From contig NZ_VKNW01000002.1 in NCBI RefSeq assembly GCF_007474535.1, positions 302,800 to 366,799 of the forward strand: a stretch of 64,000 nucleotides of DNA. The letters are read 5' to 3'. The notes beneath the pieces were generated by a model. The model did no database searches. It worked only from the letters and a program-made list of their open reading frames with translations, and was not told where the DNA came from. This document shows positions 1-8,085 of this stretch, piece after piece. The stretch's first letter is position 1. Each line of letters begins with the position of its first letter. A program made the translations under genes and the position numbers. This stretch comes from Chryseobacterium echinoideorum (GTDB taxonomy: Bacteria; Bacteroidota; Bacteroidia; Flavobacteriales; Weeksellaceae).

Positions 1-419
1 TGAAGTAAAGCTCTTTCGATTTCAAATCCTGTGATATCTTTGTGGTGTACAATTCTGTTTTCTGTATGTCCGCCTTCTCTGCCTAGTGTAAATTCACCGT
101 TTTTTTTATCAAAATTGGCTCCCCATTCTACAATTTCTCTGAATCTTGCAGGAGCTTCTTTTACTACCATTTCAACAACGCTGCGTTGATTTTCGCCATC
201 TCCGGCACGCATTGTATCGTCAATATGTTTTTCGAAATTATCATTTTTAAAATCTGTCACAACAGCCAAGCCGCCCTGTGCATACTTTGTATTGCTTTCA
301 TCTTCATCAGATTTTGTTACAATAATGATTTTCGCATCCGGGAGCTGTTCGGATATTTTAATAGCATAAGACAGACCGGAAATTCCGGAACCAATCACTA
401 ATACATCTGCTTTTATCAT
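1..419 (-). CDS. nadB: L-aspartate oxidase, N-terminal part (runs off the window)
   Basis: Flavoprotein that oxidises L-aspartate to iminoaspartate, the first step of de novo NAD synthesis in the cytoplasm. About 139 N-terminal codons are present; the rest lies before base 1. The translation starts MIKADVLVIGSGISGL, a dinucleotide-binding GxGxxG motif for FAD. It continues with a YAQGG segment near residue 50 and a REGGHTENRIVHHKD segment near residues 115-130, both typical of NadB and of the related succinate dehydrogenase flavoproteins. NadB fits better because of the free N-terminus and the REGGH block. The start is the ATG at 419. It lies 26 bases downstream of the nitroreductase gene on the same strand, so the two may be cotranscribed. 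Confidence 0.85.
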   Translation of the reverse strand, partial: MIKADVLVIGSGISGLSYAIKISEQLPDAKIIIVTKSDEDESNTKYAQGGLAVVTDFKNDNFEKHIDDTMRAGDGENQRSVVEMVVKEAPARFREIVEWGANFDKKNGEFTLGREGGHTENRIVHHKDITGFEIERALL

Positions 420-445
420 ATAGGAGATTTCAGATATTCTTTTAA

Positions 446-1075
446 TTAAATAAATTTAAACAATTTTTCGTTTGGCTTTCTCACTTTTTTCATGTGCTGG
501 AATTGGTCTTCTTCCGAGCGGTAACCTAGAGCCAGTGTTACGGTAACTTTTTCTATTTCGGAATCAATTTCTAATACTTCTTCTAAAACATCCTGTCTGA
601 AGCCCTCCATAGGACATGTGTCTACATTTTCTAATGCAGCTGCGTACATCAGATTTGCCAAAACAATGTACGATTGTTTTTCTGCCCAGTTCGAAAGTTG
701 GTTTTCAGTCTGTTGGCTGATATGCTGATTGATGCTGTTCTTAAATGATGTGAGTTGCTCAGTGGGAATGTTTCTTACTTCTGAAATATGATTAAAATAT
801 CCGTTAATATAATGATCTTCAATCATTTTTTTGGAAACAATCACGATAAGATGGGAACAGCTTGTGATTTGAGAAGGATTATAAAAAGCGGGAACAAGCT
901 TCTGCAGCATACTATTGCTTTGTACAACGAAAATTTTGTAAGGCTGTAATCCCTGTGAACTGGCAGAGAGTTTACCCGATTCTAAAATATTTAAAAGAAT
1001 ACTTTCAGGTACCTTTAAATCGGGATTAAATTTCTTTACAGAATATCTTCTGCTGAGTGCTTCCAAATAATTCAT
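446..1075 (-). CDS. Nitroreductase family NAD(P)H-dependent oxidoreductase
   Basis: A 209-residue protein of the FMN-dependent nitroreductase (NfsB-like) family, which reduces nitro compounds or quinones with NAD(P)H; the natural substrate cannot be read from sequence. Family features seen are the N-terminal SRRYSVKKFNPD segment (FMN phosphate-binding region), SASSQGLQPYKIFVV near residues 38-52, and CPMEGF near residue 155 in the helix before the last strand. The length is normal for the family. A TAAATTTG box ends four bases before the ATG, so the mRNA may be leaderless. nadB follows 26 bases downstream on the same strand. Confidence 0.85.
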   Translation of the reverse strand: MNYLEALSRRYSVKKFNPDLKVPESILLNILESGKLSASSQGLQPYKIFVVQSNSMLQKLVPAFYNPSQITSCSHLIVIVSKKMIEDHYINGYFNHISEVRNIPTEQLTSFKNSINQHISQQTENQLSNWAEKQSYIVLANLMYAAALENVDTCPMEGFRQDVLEEVLEIDSEIEKVTVTLALGYRSEEDQFQHMKKVRKPNEKLFKFI

Positions 1076-1079
1076 AACA

Positions 1080-1087
1080 CAAATTTA
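1080..1087 (-). promoter_or_regulatory. Bacteroidetes -7 box of the nitroreductase gene
   Basis: On the minus strand this reads TAAATTTG, matching the TAnnTTTG consensus of the Bacteroidetes primary sigma factor. Exactly four bases (TGTT) separate it from the ATG, so transcription probably starts at or next to the start codon. I see no clear -33 TTTG. Confidence 0.55.
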
Positions 1088-1142
1088 GCAATTGAATATG
1101 AATAATATCGTTTTGAAAAACACTATTAGCAAAATTTTAAAT

Positions 1143-1170
1143 AAAAAACCACCCTTTCGAGAGGATGGTT
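1143..1170 (-). terminator. Rho-independent terminator after the lectin-like T9SS gene
   Basis: On the minus strand an 8-bp stem (AACCATCC with GGGTGGTT, one T-G pair) closes a TCTCGAAA loop and is followed by a run of T. It lies 29 bases past the stop codon of the gene ending at 1199. Confidence 0.8.
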
Positions 1171-1198
1171 CTAATTATAATATAATAATGAAAAAAAA

Positions 1199-3451
1199 TT
1201 ATTCTCGGTTTTTTAATAATACCCATCCGTTATAAGTTGTCGGAGTATTATTTTTATCATTTTCGATCCACGAAATAGTGTACCAATAAGTTCCTGTTGA
1301 TAATTTTTTACCACCGGAAGTTCCGTCCCATTTGTAGTTTCTCAGTTTTCCTGCTTCATACTTCATATTGCCATATCTGTCATACACCGTGAATGTCAGA
1401 TTTTTCTTGTAAGCAAGCTCGGTGTAATCAATAATATCATTCACATTGTCTCCATTGGGTGTGATGACGTTAACAAGATTAGGAATGGTAATCTGTACCT
1501 CAGCAGGAGTACAATTATAGAAATCTTTCACATAAAACTTATTTTCCCCTCTCGGAAGATCTGTGAAAATATTAGAATCCTGCCAATTGATGCCATTGAT
1601 GGAAAACTGGTAAGGAGCAGTGCCTCCCAAAACATTCACAGTAGCTGTATTGTTTTTAATATCAATGCTGGAAATGACTGGATTTACCGCAACTTTCACG
1701 TCAGCAGTCTGAAAAGTATAGCAGTTTCCTGTTTTTAGCCTTACCCAATAAGTTCCGGCGGGAACACCTTGTATTGATTGTGTGGTTGCGCCTGTACTCC
1801 AAAGATATTCTGAAAAACCAGGACCAGCATCCAGCGTTGCTCTTTCATAAATGCAAATTGTTTTATCTTTTAAAACACTTGATTTTACCGGTGGAATAAC
1901 CTTTAGTGTTATTTTTTTGATAATGAAACAGTTACTAATGGCGGTTACCTTTACAAAAACTTCTGAATTAGAAGATATGTATGCGATTGGATTGACGATT
2001 TCATTGGTTCCATTTAAAGCATTGTCAAAAGAAGTGTAAAACTTCTTTGTAATTCCGGTATCACTTGTAACATCTGCTGATGTAAGATTAAACAATCCTG
2101 TTGCAGTATTTGTTTCTATAAAACAAGATTCCAGCACAGCATCCTGTACAACGGGAAGAGGATGAAAGCTTAATGTAATTTCTGCATTTCCCGTACATCC
2201 TTCCGGAGTGGTAACTTTTACATATACTTTACCAGGTCCAGAAACATAAGCTGTAGGATTGGTGATTTCGTTGATTCCGGCATTAAGATCTGCCAAAGTT
2301 TTGAAGTATTTTTTAGTAACACCGTTTACACCTGTTACATTGGCAGAGGTAAGGTTAAATACCGCAGTAGCTGCACCATTGTTATTACAAGCAGAAATTG
2401 TTCTGTTGGTTGCGCTGAAATTTCCTAAAGTAAGTTGAATGCTTCCATCAGGATTGTCACAGAGCAATGCTGAATTATCTTTGATAATTACGTTTACAGT
2501 CGTATTGGCATTAAACTGATAATTGGAAGGATTTGCAACAGGAGTTCCTCCAACCGAATAAGTGAATGTGTATCCCGAAGGATTTGCAACAAATTGAGAA
2601 TTAAATGAAGTTAAATTTACAGTTCCGAAACCAGTTGTAGGATTAGGACATGCTTGTTGTGAAACAGAGGGTTGTGAAATACTTACTTTATCGGTGAAAA
2701 CTTTTACATTTTTTATTGAATGTCTTGCGCTTGCAGCTCCTGTAGAAGCGGAAAATCCAAAATATCCTTGTGTCATTCCAACGGCAGCACCTGAGGGAGC
2801 AAAAGATTGATCTACTACCAGATTATTGTCAATTTTAATTTTTATAATCCAATTGTTGATATTAGCAGGGTCAACTTCACCGGTTACTTCAACATGTTTA
2901 TAAGTTGTTCCTGTAAAAGGTTGTGTAGTGATAAGATCTGCAGTATGGAAAGTGCTTCCCGGTGTATTATTAAATTCAATATTAGAACCTGCAGTATTAT
3001 TCGTCCCGTAAAGTACGTGGACTTTACTCATTTGTGCTTCGGTAGTATTGTTGAAAATATCAAAACCTACCATAAGACCTGTTGCGTTAGCCGGAATTCC
3101 CAATCCGCCTCCAGAAGTGTAAGATGCCGGAGGATTGGCAAGATACCAAAATGCCAGACCGTCACCTCTGCCGTAGGAAGGGGTTCCGTTTCCATCAATT
3201 CTAAAATCAAATTCTACTCGCCATTTGTCGCAATATTTTAAGTTAATAGGCGCATTAAGCTTAATACCGCCAACCTGCGATGTCTGATCTGCTGTAAGCT
3301 GGATGAAATCTGTATTTACGGCAGCAGAAGGAACTACATCCCATCCCGTTGTATTAACAGGGTTTCCGGTAAGCTGATAGGTTTGTGAGAATAGTTTTCC
3401 TAATGTACAAAAAATGAAAAAAGGTACATAAAAGAATAGATTTTTATTCAT
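1199..3451 (-). CDS. Secreted lectin-like protein with T9SS type B sorting domain
   Basis: A 750-residue cell-surface or secreted protein. Residues 1-23 form a Sec signal peptide ending in FSQ. Residues 24 to about 255 resemble an L-type (legume-like) lectin beta-sandwich: WRVEFDFRIDG, RGDGLAFWYLA and VGFDIFNN are typical blocks. Two repeats of about 90 residues follow, each with a SCFIE or ACNNN start and an FNLTSADVT block, then Ig-like/SprB-like segments (WSTGATTQSIQGV; GGTAPYQFSINGINW). The last 90 residues (VITPNGDNVND, VYDRYGN, WDGTSGGKKLSTGTYWY, KNRE end) form the gliding-motility-associated type B C-terminal domain recognised by the type IX secretion system. The likely role is adhesion or glycan binding, which is inferred. 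It shares its C-terminal half with the genes at 5909 and 8086, but only this copy carries the lectin domain. Confidence 0.85.
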   Translation of the reverse strand: MNKNLFFYVPFFIFCTLGKLFSQTYQLTGNPVNTTGWDVVPSAAVNTDFIQLTADQTSQVGGIKLNAPINLKYCDKWRVEFDFRIDGNGTPSYGRGDGLAFWYLANPPASYTSGGGLGIPANATGLMVGFDIFNNTTEAQMSKVHVLYGTNNTAGSNIEFNNTPGSTFHTADLITTQPFTGTTYKHVEVTGEVDPANINNWIIKIKIDNNLVVDQSFAPSGAAVGMTQGYFGFSASTGAASARHSIKNVKVFTDKVSISQPSVSQQACPNPTTGFGTVNLTSFNSQFVANPSGYTFTYSVGGTPVANPSNYQFNANTTVNVIIKDNSALLCDNPDGSIQLTLGNFSATNRTISACNNNGAATAVFNLTSANVTGVNGVTKKYFKTLADLNAGINEITNPTAYVSGPGKVYVKVTTPEGCTGNAEITLSFHPLPVVQDAVLESCFIETNTATGLFNLTSADVTSDTGITKKFYTSFDNALNGTNEIVNPIAYISSNSEVFVKVTAISNCFIIKKITLKVIPPVKSSVLKDKTICIYERATLDAGPGFSEYLWSTGATTQSIQGVPAGTYWVRLKTGNCYTFQTADVKVAVNPVISSIDIKNNTATVNVLGGTAPYQFSINGINWQDSNIFTDLPRGENKFYVKDFYNCTPAEVQITIPNLVNVITPNGDNVNDIIDYTELAYKKNLTFTVYDRYGNMKYEAGKLRNYKWDGTSGGKKLSTGTYWYTISWIENDKNNTPTTYNGWVLLKNRE

Positions 3452-3604
3452 GTATTAGTTTTACTTAAAATTAGTAATGTAAAGATATTAATTATCTGCC
3501 AATAAATGAATGTGGTGTGTTAAATTTATTGAAATTGATAATTATTTCTCAATAAATTTAAAAGTAATTAATGAAAAGGGTAATAGATCTTTAAAAAAAT
3601 TAGA

Positions 3605-4084
3605 TTATTGAAATAAATTGTCCGTACTAGGGTTTTCAAAATAATGATCTATTTCTAAGTTGTGTGAAGCAGCAGCGGCTACGGCAAGTTTATCACAAAG
3701 TTCGTTTTCAAAATGACCGGCATGACCTTTTATCCAGTGTATCGTAGGTTTATGTAGATTAAAAAGAATAATAAATCTTTTCCACAAATCAGGGTTTTTT
3801 ACATTTTTCCAGCCTCTTTTCAGCCATCCGGAAATCCAGTTCTGATTGACGGCATCTGAAACATACTTACTGTCTGTAAATATGTGAATATCATTTTCAG
3901 TCGATTTCAGCTTTTCTAATGCAGTGATGACAGCCAGAAGTTCCATCCTGTTATTGGTTGTCTTTCTGAAACCTTTTGAGAATGTTTTCTGATAGTTTTT
4001 TTCGGGAACTTTCATCAGGATTCCATAACCTCCTTTGCCGGGATTTCCACTGCATGCTCCATCGGTGTAAATTTCAATTCTCAT
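3605..4084 (-). CDS. rnhA: Ribonuclease HI
   Basis: Cleaves the RNA strand of RNA-DNA hybrids (R-loops, Okazaki primers) using two metal ions. The 159 residues match RNase HI end to end: YTDGACSGNPGKGGYG at the start with Asp8, NNRMELLAVITAL with Glu48, FTDSKYV with Asp71, and WIKGHAGHFENELCDKLA with His121 and Asp131, giving the full D-E-D-D set plus the catalytic His. It has no N-terminal hybrid-binding domain. It follows dnaB on the same strand after a 70-base gap, so cotranscription of two replication genes is plausible. I see no strong terminator downstream. Confidence 0.95.
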   Translation of the reverse strand: MRIEIYTDGACSGNPGKGGYGILMKVPEKNYQKTFSKGFRKTTNNRMELLAVITALEKLKSTENDIHIFTDSKYVSDAVNQNWISGWLKRGWKNVKNPDLWKRFIILFNLHKPTIHWIKGHAGHFENELCDKLAVAAAASHNLEIDHYFENPSTDNLFQ

Positions 4085-4154
4085 AGAATAAGTCAGGATA
4101 AGGATCAGGTATAGATAATTGTTGATTTAGTTTTGCCTTAATTGATTCTTAAAA

Positions 4155-5747
4155 TTAAAAAGGAAAATCATCTTCATCATCAAAATCATTCATAGAAGAC
4201 CCTGAAAGTTTAGAATTGTCAGGCAGGTCAAATGCAGCGCCGGGCTGAATGGTCGTTTTAATTTTATCAAAACCGCTTGGTTCTCCTAATAAATTATTAT
4301 TATAACCAATTGCACCTGTCCCGCCATCGAAAGCAGCTTCAATATCGCCGAATTTTGCAAAATGTTTTAAGAAAGATAATCTTACATCCGCCGTTGCACC
4401 GTTTCTGTGTTTTGCAATGATGAGTTCTGCCTGATTTTCGGTAGAAGTTTCCTGCCCTTCTTCGTCATTATCCCAAACTGCAATTTTATAATATTCTGGT
4501 CTGAAGATGAAAGATACAATATCTGCGTCCTGCTCAATAGCTCCGGATTCTCTCAAATCAGAAAGCTGAGGTCTTTTTCCCGGGCGTGTTTCCACACTAC
4601 GAGATAGCTGAGAAAGTGCAATTACAGGCACATTTAATTCTTTGGCAATCGCTTTTAGGGAACGTGAAATCATAGAGATTTCCTGCTCTCGGTTTCCGGT
4701 ACCCTTTCCTCCGCCACCTGCAGTCATCAGCTGAAGATAATCCACCATGATAAGTCTTACGCCATGCTGCATTACCAGTCTTCTGCATTTTGCACGGAAA
4801 TCGAATATAGAAAGAGAAGGGGTTTCGTCAATGTAAAGAGGAGCATTTTCCAGCTCAGATACATTTGAGAATAGTCTCTGCCATTCTTCATCATCCAAAG
4901 TTCCTTTTCTCAGTTTTTCTGACGAAATTCTTGTCTCTGAAGCAATCATTCTGGTAATCAACTGTACCGATGCCATTTCGAGAGAGAAAAGAGCCATTGG
5001 AATTTTGTGGCCTACAGCAATATTTCTTGCCATCGACAATAGGAATGCCGTTTTTCCCATTGCGGGACGGGCTGCAATAATGATAAGGTCAGAATTTTGC
5101 CAGCCTCCGGTTTCTTTATCCACATCTCTGAATCCTGAAGGTACTCCGGAAAGTCCTTCTTTGTCTTTCAGCGATTTGATGGTGTCAATAGCTTGTTTTA
5201 CTAAAGAGTTGGCGGTGTCAAATCCTTTTTTTATGGTACCGTTGGTAATTTCAAAAAAAGACTGCTCGGCTTTGTCTAAAAGTTCAAAAACGTCTGTTGA
5301 TTCTTTGTATGATGAATCAATGACATTTGCTGATACATTGATTAAGCTTCTGAGGATATACTTCTCCAGAATTACTCTTACGTGATACTCAATATGCGCG
5401 GAAGAACTTACTCCCATCGTAAGCTCAATGATATAATGATCACCTCCTGCAGCATTCAGTTTGTCTGTTTTTTTTAACTCCTGAATGACCGTCATAATGT
5501 CGACCGGATGATTGCCTTCATACAATTTTAGCAATGCAGAAAAGATCACCTGATGTCTCGGATCATAAAAAACTTCAGGGGTGAGAAGATCAATAGAATA
5601 ATCGAGTCCTTTTTTATCAATTAAAAAAGTACCGATTACCAGTCTTTCAAAATCTACTGCATTGGGAGGCATTTTTCCGTCTGCAATCGACAATTCTCTA
5701 GCAAAATTACCTTGTGTAAGTGAAGAGAGTGTTTCTTTCTGCGCCAT
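4155..5747 (-). CDS. dnaB: Replicative DNA helicase DnaB
   Basis: Hexameric 5'-3' helicase that unwinds DNA at the replication fork and contacts primase. The 530 residues hold an N-terminal helical domain (about 28-130, PPNAVDFERLVIG), a linker, and a RecA-like ATPase domain with Walker A ARPAMGKTA at 226-234, Walker B-type LIMVDYLQLM near 335, and QLSRSVETRPGKRPQLSDLRESG near 380 in the conserved helicase block. There is no intein. The C-terminus is acidic (MNDFDDEDDFPF). The start at 5747 follows a TATCTTTG box by only four bases; Met26, just before the conserved PPNA segment, is a possible alternative start. Transcription probably continues into rnhA. Confidence 0.95.
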   Translation of the reverse strand: MAQKETLSSLTQGNFARELSIADGKMPPNAVDFERLVIGTFLIDKKGLDYSIDLLTPEVFYDPRHQVIFSALLKLYEGNHPVDIMTVIQELKKTDKLNAAGGDHYIIELTMGVSSSAHIEYHVRVILEKYILRSLINVSANVIDSSYKESTDVFELLDKAEQSFFEITNGTIKKGFDTANSLVKQAIDTIKSLKDKEGLSGVPSGFRDVDKETGGWQNSDLIIIAARPAMGKTAFLLSMARNIAVGHKIPMALFSLEMASVQLITRMIASETRISSEKLRKGTLDDEEWQRLFSNVSELENAPLYIDETPSLSIFDFRAKCRRLVMQHGVRLIMVDYLQLMTAGGGGKGTGNREQEISMISRSLKAIAKELNVPVIALSQLSRSVETRPGKRPQLSDLRESGAIEQDADIVSFIFRPEYYKIAVWDNDEEGQETSTENQAELIIAKHRNGATADVRLSFLKHFAKFGDIEAAFDGGTGAIGYNNNLLGEPSGFDKIKTTIQPGAAFDLPDNSKLSGSSMNDFDDEDDFPF

Positions 5748-5751
5748 ATTG

Positions 5752-5759
5752 CAAAGATA
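5752..5759 (-). promoter_or_regulatory. -7 box of dnaB, abutting the start codon
   Basis: The minus strand reads TATCTTTG, four bases (CAAT) before the ATG. It is a perfect match to TAnnTTTG and predicts a leaderless or almost leaderless dnaB transcript. Confidence 0.6.
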
Positions 5760-5854
5760 GTTTATTTCAAAAAAATAATTTGAAATGAGTAACTAATATT
5801 TCTATGTTAATAACTTTAAAAAAGCTTTGAAATAAAGAGCTGGGATAGTGTTGA

Positions 5855-5883
5855 TAAAAAAATCACCCCGATGATGAGGTGAT
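5855..5883 (-). terminator. Terminator after the T9SS gene ending at 5909
   Basis: On the minus strand a stem of ATCACC with GGTGAT closes a loop of about ten bases and runs into TTTTTTTATC. It starts 26 bases past the stop codon. Confidence 0.75.
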
Positions 5884-5908
5884 ATTTTTTTATAGAAAGA
5901 TGATATAA

Positions 5909-7969
5909 TTATTCTCTGTTTTTGATAAGAACCCATCCGTCATACTTCGTAGGGGTACTGTTTGGATCGTTTTCATTCCACGTAATAGTGTACCAATAAG
6001 TACCTGTATTTAGTTTCTTACCACCAGAAGTGCCATCCCATTTGTAGTTTCTTACTTTATCTGCTTGATAAATTTTATTTCCGTATCTGTTATAAACGGT
6101 AAATACTAAATTCTTTTTATAAGCCAAAGCAGAATAGTCAACCGCATCATTTACATTATCACCGTTTGGAGTGATTGCATTGACAAGGTTTGGTACGGTA
6201 AGCTGAACCTGAATAGGGGTACAATCATAGCTGTCTCTTAAGAATATTTTATTTTCACCTCTAGGTAAATCAGTAAAAACATTTGAAGACTGCCAGTTGA
6301 TTCCGTCTAAAGAATATTCATAAGGTGCAGTTCCTCCTGAAGCATTTACTGTAATTGTGTTGTTTTTTATATCCACACTTGCAATAACAGGTTGAGGTGT
6401 AGGATAAACATTTACTTGCTGAAGTGTGAAGCAATTTCCTGTTTTTAGTTTTACCCAGTATGATCCCACGGCAACGCCCTGTATAGATTGTGTAGTAGCT
6501 CCTGTGCTCCATTCGTAAGCTGCAAATCCGGGACCAGCATCTAAAGTAGTTCTGTCCTCCATACAGATTGTTTTGTCTTTCAGAACAGTAGATTTTACAG
6601 GCGGAATCACTTTTAAAGTAATCGTTGTAATGTAGTAACATTCATTTTCATTAATAACTCTTACATAGACTTCTCCCGCAGCAGAAATGTAATTCGTAGG
6701 ATTTGTGATCTCATTTGTACCGGCCAATGCATCTGCTTTAGTTTTATAAAACTTTTTGTTAGTTCCTGTAGCAGTTGTTACAACCGCTTGAGTAAGATCA
6801 TATTGAGCCGTATTAAAAGCATTTTCAATAAAACAAGATTCTAATGTTGCAGGTGTTAAAGGAATAGGGGGGTAGTATTCTAAAGTTATCTCTGCATTTG
6901 CTGAACATCCGTCTGTTGTGGTTATTTTTACGTATATTTTTTTAGGAGCAGAAGAAGAATAATATGAAGGAGAAATTATCTCATTGGTTCCTGCGTTGAG
7001 ATCAGCTAAAGTTGGGAAATATTTTTTAACTGCAGTAGGGTCTGAATACACGTTACCCGTTGTAAGATTAAAAATTGCTGAACCAGCGCCGTTGTTGTTA
7101 CATCCTTTTACAGTTACGTTATTAGTTATAATCGGACCAACTTCAAATTTAATTGTGCCTGTCTGTGTACAATCGTTTAGAGGATTGGAAGGATTGGTAG
7201 GGTCAAGATAATGAATGGCATAATAGTATGTATTGGTCGTATTTACGCTAATTGGTGCTGTAATTGGATTTGAATTTGTTAATGCATCATTGGATGATGT
7301 ATGGTAACTTACTGAAAAGTTCGGATTTCCATTAACTATACCCGTAGAAAGAGTTGAGAAATTGAATGTTGAGGGATTAGAACAAATATATACAATTCCG
7401 TTATTTGCAGGACCTGGAGGTAGAAAAGGATTGGGTGTAAGTGTTGGATCTGTAAAAGGGGATGTTAAAGTAGCTGTGCCACCCCAAGTTAATGAAAAAC
7501 CATAAGGATTACTAGGAATATAATTGTCAATTAGCAAGTAATAAGTTTCCCCTGCTAAGACAGGAAGAGCATCTTCCCATTTATCTCCGGTAATTGTTGA
7601 ACTTAGTCCTGTAGCACCAGTAGTTCCAGAAAAGTTGCATCTTATCGCATTACCAAAGTCCCAAGTTGCACAATTAATATTAGGACCGTAAACTGCAAAA
7701 TCATAATCATAATGAGTGACTCCCGGAACAGTATTAGGGTCAATAGTAAATTCAATAGTACCACTGGTTGCAGCCGTAAAAACATACCAAACTGAATAAT
7801 GTTCAAGTCCCAAACAACTTCCTGAAGTTTGCTCAACAACATTTCCATTACTGCCAGGGTTATAGTTAATGTTTGAGTTTCCGCACACAGGTATTGCTGA
7901 AATACAATCTGATTGCGAATAGAAGAACTGCGATAATGTTATAATAAAAAGAAGTAATATTTTTTTCAT
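5909..7969 (-). CDS. Secreted adhesin-like protein with T9SS type B sorting domain (paralog 1)
   Basis: A 686-residue exported protein. A signal peptide covers residues 1-19 (ends FYSQ). Residues 20 to about 170 form a beta-rich N-terminal domain with the blocks SVWYVFTA, DYDFAVYGPN, IRCNFSG, GETYYLLIDNY and GFSLTWGG, common at the start of Bacteroidetes T9SS surface proteins. A domain with FNFSTL and TNTYYYAIHYLD follows, then two repeats with GCNNNGAGSAIFNLTTGNV and SCFIENAFNTAQYDLTQ, then WSTGATTQSIQGV and GGTAPYEYSLDGINW. The type B sorting domain fills the last 90 residues (AITPNGDNVND to KNRE). It is collinear over its whole length with the neighbour at 8086-10149, which points to a tandem duplication. 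The function is inferred to be adhesion or motility-associated; no catalytic motif is visible. Confidence 0.8.
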   Translation of the reverse strand: MKKILLLFIITLSQFFYSQSDCISAIPVCGNSNINYNPGSNGNVVEQTSGSCLGLEHYSVWYVFTAATSGTIEFTIDPNTVPGVTHYDYDFAVYGPNINCATWDFGNAIRCNFSGTTGATGLSSTITGDKWEDALPVLAGETYYLLIDNYIPSNPYGFSLTWGGTATLTSPFTDPTLTPNPFLPPGPANNGIVYICSNPSTFNFSTLSTGIVNGNPNFSVSYHTSSNDALTNSNPITAPISVNTTNTYYYAIHYLDPTNPSNPLNDCTQTGTIKFEVGPIITNNVTVKGCNNNGAGSAIFNLTTGNVYSDPTAVKKYFPTLADLNAGTNEIISPSYYSSSAPKKIYVKITTTDGCSANAEITLEYYPPIPLTPATLESCFIENAFNTAQYDLTQAVVTTATGTNKKFYKTKADALAGTNEITNPTNYISAAGEVYVRVINENECYYITTITLKVIPPVKSTVLKDKTICMEDRTTLDAGPGFAAYEWSTGATTQSIQGVAVGSYWVKLKTGNCFTLQQVNVYPTPQPVIASVDIKNNTITVNASGGTAPYEYSLDGINWQSSNVFTDLPRGENKIFLRDSYDCTPIQVQLTVPNLVNAITPNGDNVNDAVDYSALAYKKNLVFTVYNRYGNKIYQADKVRNYKWDGTSGGKKLNTGTYWYTITWNENDPNSTPTKYDGWVLIKNRE

Positions 7970-7988
7970 TTTTAAATGATATTTAGAA

Positions 7989-7996
7989 CAAATTTA
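7989..7996 (-). promoter_or_regulatory. -7 box ahead of the T9SS gene at 7969
   Basis: The minus strand reads TAAATTTG, 19 bases before the ATG. It fits TAnnTTTG; no TTTG is visible at the expected -33 position. Confidence 0.45.
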
Positions 7997-8040
7997 CTTA
8001 AAAATTTATTTGTGGAATGTAATATTTATAATTATAATTA

Positions 8041-8065
8041 AAAAAAAGCCGCATTAAGCGGCTTT
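8041..8065 (-). terminator. Terminator after the T9SS gene ending at 8086
   Basis: A perfect 8-bp stem (AAAGCCGC with GCGGCTTT) and a five-base loop, followed on the minus strand by a T run. It lies 20 bases past the stop codon and separates the two paralogous T9SS genes into single transcription units. Confidence 0.85.
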
Positions 8066-8085
8066 CAGTAAAGTCTGATTATATT

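Noticed and set aside
2807..3241. Plus-strand open frame of 144 codons
   Set aside because: It is antisense to the lectin-like T9SS gene and shows no domain or promoter.
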